Below, one piece after another: positions 1-9,129 of a stretch of DNA of 64,000 nt (the first letter of the stretch is position 1; every line of letters begins with the position of its first letter). Source of the DNA: Branchiostoma floridae (Eukaryota > Chordata > Leptocardii > Amphioxiformes > Branchiostomatidae). The notes under the pieces are model-generated. The model saw only the letters and a list, made by a program, of their open reading frames with translations, had not been told where the DNA came from and did no database searches. The stretch lies in the NCBI RefSeq assembly GCF_000003815.2, contig NC_049985.1, positions 7,256,066 through 7,320,065 on the forward strand. The letters run 5' to 3'. The position numbers and the translations under genes were made by a program.

Positions 1-108
1 GCTCGAACCTACTCCCAGCCACTCACAACCTCTAACCTTAGGCTGTCGACTCCCTCCTGACTGATTACTACTGTTTAATAGGGGCTTAATACACTGTATT
101 GAAATATG

Positions 109-436
109 AAGAGTTACATCGTAACATTTATACTTTGCTATTGGTTTGGTTGGGAAAAGAAATACAGTTATCTATCTGCTTTACAGAAGGAGTCCTGTGT
201 TCAACCTTTTTATTTTTTATTTTAATTTCATTTGGGTCATCAGTAATCTAGAATCATTTGATTTGATTATAAAGAGTTAAATCGTAACATTTCTACTTAG
301 CTATTGGTTTGGCTGGAAAAAGGCATACATCTATGTCTATCCGTTTTACAGAAGGAGTCCTGTACATGTGTTCAACCTTTTGATTCGTTTTAAAAGTCTC
401 ATGTGGGTCAGTAATCTAGAATAATTTGATTCAATA
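109..436. repeat. Tandem duplication, period about 163 bp
   Basis: Two diverged copies (109-271 and 272-436) share the blocks GAGTTA-ATCGTAACATTT, GCTATTGGTTTGG, TTTACAGAAGGAGTCCTGT and CAGTAATCTAGAAT in the same order. The second copy has small indels. No coding content. Confidence 0.85.
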
Positions 437-2549
437 ACTACATAACATTCTTTCCATGGTCTGATAAATTTGGATAGGAATAAAACTTTCGTGTTTCGTG
501 TATCTTCAAAATGGGTGAGTTTCATGTATAGATTTACGGCTGCAGGTGGTATATTCAACCCACAAATCTAGATAGATACCTTCATACTGAACAAATTCCC
601 AACGCATGGGTCATGAAAAAGTCAAGATTAAACGTAAGAAGTAAATCAATTAATATAGCAAGATATATAGTCGGGATTTCTCAAGAGAACTAAGATTCAC
701 ATTCTACTGAATCAGAATGATTACTTTTTTTAACCCGCCATCCTCTACTGCTTTACAGAGAAGGAATAAATACGGTTTGAGTGATGCTAAGGGGAACTTA
801 TGAATATAATAACTCGCACACCATGGTGCCTGTGATTTCATCATTTCGACACCTTTTGCTCCCGGGCAACATTTTCAGGGCTGTGTTGCCAAGATACGAA
901 TCACATCCCTGCAACAGGTAGATTATTGTGGATATCGTCGGTATAATTACGAACGAGAGAGGAGTGGGAATGGGTTTCTGACACATTCGTCATTTCCCCT
1001 GCCTCTCTGTGATATGATTGTGCCAAAAAAGATAAATCAGAAATGAAATGTTTGGATAAAAATACCTTTGCCCTTTCCACCGATTCCCTACTGTTGGGTA
1101 ATCGTCACAGAGATCATGGCATTTTTACTACAAATGAGAGACCATTTTACTTTCGCCCGATGGATTTATAGCTTTTACATTTGCTGATGAAGTCTTGCTG
1201 GTATCTGGAGTTGTTCCCTTTCTCTGTACTTTAGACTTCGACCCAGAACAGGGCCGGTACTGATTTGCAACAACCTTTGCAGACCCAACCACCAATCGGG
1301 TCATCAGTTATCCTGAAAAAGACCCAGTGAGAGAACTGGAGAGCTTGATGAGACACTATGTTTTAGTTTGAAGAAAGTTAAATCCTACTTCCATATAAGC
1401 TTCCTCTCTTAGTCCATGGTCCAGGTGTCCCCCCAAATGGCCATTAGGTACCTTATAGAGGGACAAAGGGTGACTTTTTTTAAAAGGTTGATTCCTCTAC
1501 CTTATTATTTTGCACGATAACCATGTCAGACGCCCATCTTTACAAGAATCATCACGTGTTTCTGTGACGTCACTCAAATGTGTAGAATTATCATCGTTTA
1601 TTACAAGTAATTAAATGCGCTTTTGATAATCTCTAACTACACTTCATGAGTATCTGTTTTAAACTTTTCATTCGAGACAAGCGAATGTATATGGGCACGT
1701 AGTTCCAGTGTTTACCGAAGTGTCCTTCAGATGAAAACGGAGCGCGTCGCCATTAGGCCTTGACTGATGACAAGTAAATTTCAGCGCACTCCATTAGATG
1801 AACTGCAGTATATTAATGTAAAATGTCATCACAAGAGTACCGAAACGACTAATGAATAGTCTGCACTGCTTGGAAATGGAGCCACGTGAATAATGACAGC
1901 GTTCCAGCCAGGATTTTATTTTAGCGTAATGGTAATGGCAAGGATGGTGTGGAATGGGGTGGGGGCAATGGTCCTTCCACGGTGAGATCATAGCGGTGAG
2001 ATTTTGAAAAATGTAGAGTAAAAAGTTTGCATGATAAGGGTACCCGTGAGCGGACTTACTGTAACTTTAGCATCACATGTAATTTGAAGGGCTTTTGGGC
2101 AGTTTGGAGTGGCATATCTTTATTTTTCATAAGATAAGATTAGATATTCTTCAAAAAGTAAATGATAACGTTAGCAAAGTACCACTACGTAACATAGTTG
2201 AAAATTAGCGTAGTGGTCATAATTGTAGCATGGTGGTCGCAAATTATAGCGTAGTGGCACGTTACGCTAAAAATGCACCAGCTAGAACCCTGAATGACGG
2301 GATATAGAGTGGTACATGTAGGTGGATTATATGAATAAAATTGGGATGGGTTTTTACAAATCACGTAGTATCTACAGTGCGTAGGCTTATATCTGTATTC
2401 CTCAGGCGTGAAGCTTATGTCAGTTTAAGTGGGATTACCACGGCATAAACAATCTACACAGTGGCTAATAGATGCCGCTATTACTAAACACTAAAAGACA
2501 TAGCCAATGCGTGTTCAAAGCTTCAGTTGATGAGAAAAATTCAACTAAA
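437..2549. other. Downstream intergenic DNA, no gene recognised
   Basis: AT-rich sequence without convincing coding frames. At 2205-2262 a short block repeats a TAGCGTAGTGG-like motif about three times at 23-25-bp spacing. Nothing else is supported. Confidence 0.5.
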
Positions 2550-3224
2550 AACAAGAGTTCGTAGACCTCAGGCCTGCATGAAATGTATTGGGTTTCTGTA
2601 GACCTATTGGGTATTTTTGCCTTTTTGTCTGTGGTACGTGGTTGGAAAAATGAGCTTTTTACCGTGTTGGTTGTGCACCATGCAAAAGTCTGACTCTGAA
2701 ATTCCATTTTCTGAATTTGTAAGTTTGGACATGGATGAACATTACTTATTTTGGATTTCTTAAGTATGTAACCAACCACAGTACTTTGAAGTTGTTGAGA
2801 CGCTACCTTTTTTTGTCTCAGATGGCCCATGCACATGTAGTTACTCTGTCACATGATATACTAATATCTTCCTATTTCAATGTGCTGACCTAATGCAGCT
2901 GCTAAGTCTCCTTGGTTTGTGTTCTTCCAATGATATTCATTAAAGAATTATTTCTGGGGTGTTATTCACTTGACATCGGAATGTTACTTGCATAATTTGA
3001 CCAATGATACTTTTATCTGTAGTTCCATAGACATTAGACAATATGAATAGTGGTAGCCCCCAAGCAGCAGCAACAGTTAGTCCCCAGGGTGGTATGATAT
3101 TTTCATTCAATCCATCCAACCCAAACCTAAATCTCCTGTAGTATCTAAGCCAAATTTAACAGCATAATTTACTATGAAAAATGTCCTTGTCAATCCCATT
3201 TATAGATGGCAAGCTGCTGGCAAT

Positions 3225-3330
3225 GTAGCCTGATTAAATCTCGCTTATAGCAGCCCGCCAAACATCCGCCGGCCCGCGGGGAGGGGCCAGTTACAGCCCT
3301 GGACAGCGGAGTTTGTGTTACACAGACTAC
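3225..3330. mobile_element. Small MITE nested in the 2.1-kb element, 7-bp TSD
   Basis: A 106-bp insertion begins GTAGCCTG and ends CAGACTAC (inverted, one mismatch). It is flanked by perfect 7-bp direct repeats TGGCAAT (3218-3224 and 3331-3337). A related 74-bp element occurs at 50842-50915. The same insertion sits at 28485-28590 in copy 2, so it predates the duplication. Confidence 0.8.
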
Positions 3331-4026
3331 TGGCAATGGAAGCTTTGAAAAGTTCAGAAGCTGTTGTAGTCAGAGCAAACACCCAGCAAACATCCCCGCA
3401 AACCAATGAGCAGTTGCTTAGAAGGGGAATTTCATCATATATTTGCCGCGACAAAATGCAACCAACGATACTGAATTTAAAACAGAACAAAGCTAAGCCT
3501 CCACCACTTAACCCTGCCTGTACCATAGATTAAGCAGGCCCAAAAACCAAGCGAATATGACTAGCCCAAAACAACAAATTACCTGTATACAGTATGGAAA
3601 TGGCATTACCAAAGAAACAAAAAGAAACACAGGACAAATCATACACATACCTTTCTCTTATGCCCACACTCTATACAGTTCTCCTCCACATTAGAAAATT
3701 GCATCTTCTTCTGTTTAAGTTCAAGTTCAACCATGATTGCCAACAGGGTAAAGGAACTTGTACCGAAACTTAAAACTCAGTACTATACAGCTCTAGAAAC
3801 ACCACAAAGAGTAATAAGCAAACTCCAATTATACCTGACCAACAGATATATAATCTTGTACACTCCCGTCATCTGGCAAACTGTCAGTGCCACTAAGTAA
3901 CCTGATACATTGAAGGTGGCCCAGGCCAGATGATGGTTCTACACCCAACCATAATCTGTTTTTAAAACCAAGCAGATATTGGGAGGATGCCCCAACCACA
4001 CAAAAACAGGATCAACCTATACAGTA

Positions 4027-4630
4027 TCAAGTTCAAGCACTAGGAGGCCCAAAATCAAACCTGACCACCAGGACACCACAAACAACTCACGTACCAAATA
4101 GCAACACAATGGTACCTTGCGTTCCGGAGATACAGCGCACGCCCCGTGCCCGCACAAAAGGTAACCTAAAATGTCAAGTTCAAGCACCAAGGGCGCCAAA
4201 ATCAAAATTGAGCATTATTCAGCCACCGCCGACACATGTGCCAAATATCATCGCGCCAGCACCAGCCGTTCAGAAGATATAACTCCGGAAACACCCCTCT
4301 CGGACACAAAATTCGACCTGCCGGGTCAAGTTCAAACGCGACAAGGCCCAAAGTCAATCCTAGGCAACAGGCAACAACCCCCCACCCATGCACCAAAAAT
4401 CGTCGCAATCGCGCGTATCGTTCCGGACACACAGCGCCAAAAGTGCCCCAAAAACACCAAAAATGCCACCTGCAATGTCAAGTTCAAACGCCAGGAGGCC
4501 CAAAATCAAACCTGAGTGTTAGGCTACCACCCCCAACCCACGTACCAAAAATCGTTGTGCTCGCACCATCCGTTCACGAGATACAGCGCCCTACATCCCC
4601 GGCTACCGAAAAGTTCCCACCAGCATCAAA
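4027..4630. repeat. Tandem array of ~150-bp units (copy 1)
   Basis: Units start at TCAAGTTCAA (4027, 4174, 4326, 4478; spacing 147, 152, 152). Each continues with AGG-GGCCCAAAATCAAA, a CAC-TACCAAA-ATC block and a GTTC-GAGATACAG block. Another TCAAGTTCAA at 3721 lies two periods upstream, suggesting older, eroded units. Confidence 0.85.
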
Positions 4631-4656
4631 ACCATACCTGCATACATGCAGGTAAC

Positions 4657-5736
4657 AACCAATGCGGAGTTGTTCATGTAGGACTCATTCTTACATTACT
4701 TTTCAAGTCCTGGGCATCTAAATTTATATTTATTTTGCTTCCACATAATGTTACGCCCCTTCCCCATCATTTCCATATGCCCAAAGCTCTTGCATTGTAG
4801 TTATAGTTTGTGACATTCACAAGTGCTTAATAAGTAACAAATTAGTGAACCTTGGAAACTAATTAAATTGATGGATCAGGCACAAAGTCCAACACAACTG
4901 AGTCAAATTTCTGCGAAATACATACATTGGACTTTATTGATGATAACGCACTTTGAAACTTCGACACTGATGTTCGTCAAGGCCTTCTTTGAAGCACCTA
5001 CAAGCTAGATGCATATCAAAAATCCACATTTCCCAGCGGACAAATATGTTCTAAATCTTACATTTCTATACATCTCTAGAAAATCTCTTCATCTATATAG
5101 ATTCTATCATATAATGCAATACTTTTCTTTAATAGTCTTGATACATGGAAAGGTGTTCAGAAAGTACAGTGTTGTCAAAAATGTGTTTAACGTAGATGTA
5201 AATGGTTAACTCATAACTAGAGGTAACATTTTCAAATAAATACATAATGTTTACCTTTAAATGGTCTAGACTGAGAACTACTGATCTGTTAATTCTTACT
5301 CAAACAGATTCATGTACATGGTGACTAGCCCCTCCAACTCCGTCCCGCCACTTACTACATATAATGTAATCGAACACCACAGAGCAAGCGTCCGCTATAT
5401 CAGTAACCATAGCGACAACTGTCTGTTCCAGGTCATTGACCTTATTTTTTTAACAGAAGAAGACTCTGAGGAAGAAGAAACAGAGCAAAAACAATGTGTT
5501 TTCTATCAGTGAAGGTAAGCGTAATGAAGCAAATATTGACATGGGTTATATATTACAAAGTAAGACACTTGGAGAACTGTTGTCTAATAGTATATTGCAC
5601 ATTGTTAACTATTTCTAAGAGAAATCGGTTTATCGGGCAAACGATTCACATGGGCGTTTCTATCGGACGAAGACGAACAAGGGCCTTTGTATACGTCAAC
5701 GTCATGCAAAAAGACGTACACACTGTACTGTAGCTA
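4657..5736. other. Intergenic DNA, no gene recognised
   Basis: AT-rich. A 66-aa frame at 5312-5512 has an acidic run but no recognisable domain and no supporting context. I see no feature here. Confidence 0.4.
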
Positions 5737-5993
5737 AAGGTGCGCTCACACCGCACTTGTGTCAAGCTTGCGTCACTGCGGGGTTCGAAAGATACTAAAC
5801 GAATTTCAGAGATAAAGAACGAATTTTCTTTCTTTTTGTGTATTTTGTCGTCTTCTATACTATTAAAGTCATACTTTTACGTATTACACAATATCTAGAT
5901 TATACAAAATCGGAGAAAATAACAAAACAGTGACGTAGTGAACGAACCCCGTAGTGACGCAAGCTTGAGACAAGTGCGGTGGGAGCGCACCTT
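5737..5993. mobile_element. MITE with ~50-bp terminal inverted repeats
   Basis: A 257-bp element whose ends are near-perfect inverted repeats: left AAGGTGCGCTCACACCGCAC, continuing to a GGGGTTCG block, mirrored at the right end with a few mismatches. The interior is AT-rich and non-coding. No clear target duplication is visible. Confidence 0.85.
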
Positions 5994-6382
5994 ATGAGAT
6001 TCCGTTATGAACAACCCTAGGAAAATACATCATGGAACAATTAATCTACAATTATTAGAGACTCCTCTATCAGCCATAGAATACATTTATACAGTAGGTA
6101 CTAAAGTCTATACATACTACTCGTACAATCCCATATCACACACTCTTAGTCTACGAATATAAAAATGATCTTCAGAAGAACTTCTGGTGTCTAGAAACGA
6201 ATCATCGTCACAGAAAGATCCATAAACATTGATGTTGCATACTAGAGAGCTGTACCAACACTTGCGCAGGTTATAATTGTCGTCACTTGCTAGACTGTTG
6301 CAGTGCTTTCACGACAGTAAGTTAATCTATCATTAAGTCGATGAAGGTTAGACATTCATATAATGAGACACGCAAAATAATG

Positions 6383-6458
6383 GTTACTCAAGCGACTCTA
6401 GATGATTTTGGAAACGGTCATGACCGTTTCTGAAATCGTATTAAGATGATTGAGTAAC
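6383..6458. repeat. Nested palindrome
   Basis: A perfect 20-bp palindrome GAAACGGTCATGACCGTTTC (6411-6430) sits inside a second pair of arms, GTTACTCAA (6383-6391) and TTGAGTAAC (6450-6458). It could be a foldback remnant or a dimeric binding site. Confidence 0.7.
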
Positions 6459-7042
6459 TAGTATTTGGCGTTTATCCATTTTTTCGGGGGGGGTGGGGTG
6501 TCTTAGATCATTGAAGGACTTTATCAAGAGATAGTTCAATTGTTGTGATTATGTTATAAAGACTAAAACGGGCACACTGTTTCTCTATATTCTACAATAC
6601 TTGAATGCGGGCAGCGTACACAACAGGGAGGTTTCCAGGGACGCAACTGACCCGGATGTTTCTCAGTTTCTGTGAGTCTAGGAGGAGGGGGCGCTCGTGA
6701 ACAAGGAAAACGTCTTGAATACAATCAGTTGATGTTATCTTCCACAGCACTGGCATGGCAACTGGTAGAAGATTTAACGAAGCTCAGGTCTCATAAAGAA
6801 GTATTGGCGACTCCTTGCTAGCATAGTATCAAATTGCTTGGAGGGGAGGATTGCATTGTAAAACATGTTCGTTCGCTGTTGTTACAATTCTAAAGAGCCA
6901 TGATGATTTTGTCAGATTTTAACTTGTAAGTTCCTGACAAATCTCTGATGCTACTTTACGGCGAGCTTTCCATCGCCGCTTATTGTTTAGCATATATATT
7001 TTTTTATCTAATTTAGTAAAAAAAAAAGAAATTGACTAATAT

Positions 7043-7175
7043 CACGTGATCTAAACGGAAGTGTGACGTCAGCGTCGGGTCAAAAGATGCCGGGAAGTAG
7101 GTATCGGCCCCCGTCTTTCGGGTCATTTCAACTTGAGAAGGATCAGAGGACTAATCAAATGTTTGCAGGTAAGTG
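7043..7175 (+). repeat. Dispersed repeat, copy A
   Basis: It shares ATCACGTGATCT, GTGACGTCA, GGGTCAAA and GGTATCGGCCCCCGTC with the reverse strand of 9965-10060, and also a TCGGGTC...AACTTGAGAAGGAT end block with 10065-10092. The two copies are inverted relative to each other. Confidence 0.65.
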
Positions 7176-7987
7176 CTTAACGTGCGCTTAACGTACGCTT
7201 TATTATTTTTTTTTACTTTATATTATTATATTTTACAGTCACAGGTAGAACTTCATACGAATAGATATAATTGCTTGTTCAGAAATGGATTTCCAATTAG
7301 AATCACGCTTTCTACGTATTCTAGGGGCAACAAAAATATGTTTGGAAGTCGCGTGCTGTGCAGAGCAAAGTTGTACGCTGATTAGAATACCTTGTTACAA
7401 CATGGTTCGGGCCATGAACACATGGCTCTAACAACCAGCAAATTAGTCAGGACAAACGGGAAAGGAAGGTCACAGAGGTCACCGTCGAACCGAAGCAAGG
7501 TCGTTGGTGTATATACGCTCTGGGGAGAAATATGAATGATTATGTCGTGCCAGAAAAAGAGATAAGCATTGCACAGGCATTCCCCAGCATTCATTACACA
7601 TCCCAGGTTACTGGGACATGCATATTTGCCATAACACTGTTGCAGCCACTCACGCAAATGATTCAATACTTGGGCATACTGTGTAATCATGCATGATAGA
7701 CACCTTACAAGGTCAGGCATAGCTTCAAAATGCACGCCATGCAGAATCTATACCAGGTACGCTAGCTTGCATAAACGGGAGATCAAAAGGAACGAACTGC
7801 TTCCGCTTCAAACACAAACGTTCGTGACACATCATTTTTCATCGAGGTTTATATACGGTTGGGATTACACCAACTGCCAAAATCGTTCAACAGTCCAATA
7901 CGAAGCAGTTAAATGGTCGTTAGCGACTAGGCTCCAGTGAATGGGCTTTGTCGCATGATAAAAAGAATACATAAACGTCGGGAACCT

Positions 7988-7993
7988 TTTTAT
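7988..7993 (-). terminator. Candidate poly(A) signal AATAAA
   Basis: TTTATT on the plus strand reads AATAAA on the gene strand about 900 bp after the stop codon. It is the nearest canonical signal found by eye. Only transcript data could confirm its use. Confidence 0.25.
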
Positions 7994-8099
7994 TGCATAT
8001 TCTAATGGTTGTGAGCTAATCAACGTTGACATGTATACGAGCATCATATCACATCCATGATACATGTATGGCCGATTTTATAGGCCGCACAGGATTAAT

Positions 8100-8888
8100 T
8101 ACTGTAGTTTCTGCTTTGCTTTAGAGATCTAGGAGCTGATTTACGATAGGTCTGTAATAAAAGAAAGAACTTATTTTGTTTCCGTCTAGAGGGCAGTAAA
8201 TTTTACCTCATAAGGACGTCAAAATATCATTGCGCCCAGGGCGCTCATAGCGGCGTTTGGTGGCTACGGGGCTAGATTAAGTCCATACTATGGGAGGTAC
8301 AAAGGGAATAAAATACGGTTGGTTTTCGTTAGAAGAAAGCGCGAAGCAGAATGTACATCGCGGTGTATCTAACAATGTCGGCGCGGTTAGACAAACATCA
8401 GAAGATTTTCAAAAAGTGCGCTATGTGAGCTGACTTCTAAGATCGATATGAAAGCATTTTTTTCTAAGAGGGAGCTTTAAACGTAAGGCAACGTGAACTA
8501 TGCATCGTAGTTCTTTCTCTAGATTTTGTCTGTTATGATGTTCAAGAAGATCCTCATGATCCACCTAACTATTGCTACATTACCGCAAAGGTGTATACAT
8601 AGTGCCTTCTGTTACACTGTCTTATATTACAATACCTCTTGCAGTAAATAAACGGTACCCCCATAACACATAAACCGTGCATATAGCATTTAGTTCAGTG
8701 CCTCGCTCTCTTAAACCTTAGAACACCATATGTGACTTGATTTACCTTTATACACACGGACTATGTTTTGTACATTGGCAGCTAGTGCATATCACGACAT
8801 GGCACACCTAGTGTGCTGTTGCCTAACCAAACTACATAAACATTTCTGATATCTGCTCAGAATGTTTCTTTCCAAGGCCAGGAGTACT
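8100..8888. other. Presumed 3' UTR / downstream DNA
   Basis: No gene recognised. If the AATAAA at 7988-7993 is used, this stretch would be 3' UTR of the cyclase gene. Confidence 0.3.
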
Positions 8889-9129
8889 TCACTTGGACAA
8901 CAATGAACGTGATTCGGTCCCCACTTGGATGGTGACTTCGGTTCGCCGAGTCGTCTCACTGCGCATGTACAGGTTGGGATCTTGTAGATCCTCCTCGACG
9001 CCATCAGCAGGTTGTACGTCATACTTTTCCAGGAAGTAGCAGATTCCGGGAACGTCCGAGGGGAAACCCTCGGGCAGCTCCTCACGGGACCGAGGGATGA
9101 AGTGGAAACCCTTGGACTTGATAAGGTAA
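8889..9129 (-). CDS. GUCY1A: Exon 10 of the guanylate cyclase alpha gene: C-terminus and stop (residues 832-911)
   Basis: Terminal coding exon, 241 nt including TGA at 8889-8891, after acceptor CTCCTCCAG. It encodes [20 protein letters not shown], then [17 protein letters not shown], matching the conserved F[19 protein letters not shown] end of the alpha cyclase domain. The last ~45 residues form a polar tail with no recognised domain. The 3' UTR is not defined. A minus-strand AATAAA at 7988-7993 is the nearest canonical poly(A) signal I could find, about 900 bp downstream. Confidence 0.95.

Larger units (their letters stand above)
2550..4656. mobile_element. 2.1-kb repeat element, copy 1
   Basis: This 2107-bp block recurs at 27810-29916 at a constant offset of 25,260 bp, with no indels and about five substitutions seen by eye. 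Flanks differ completely on both sides. It contains four ~150-bp tandem units (starts 4027, 4174, 4326, 4478), a nested small MITE (3225-3330), and a 7-bp-stem hairpin (4637-4652) four bases before the right boundary. Frames of 62-139 aa within it match nothing I recognise. The layout (central ~150-bp tandem core, hairpin near one end, no coding) resembles non-autonomous Helentron-type elements, but I cannot show the diagnostic termini. A recent segmental duplication or an assembly effect is also possible. Confidence 0.7.

Noticed and set aside
3245-3526. 93-aa minus-strand frame in the 2.1-kb element, conserved in both copies
   Set aside because: Conservation reflects the recent duplication, not selection; it begins inside the nested MITE and resembles nothing known.
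4236-4655. 139-aa frame in the 2.1-kb element
   Set aside because: It is an open frame produced by degenerate 150-bp tandem units; no domain, and other frames are equally open.
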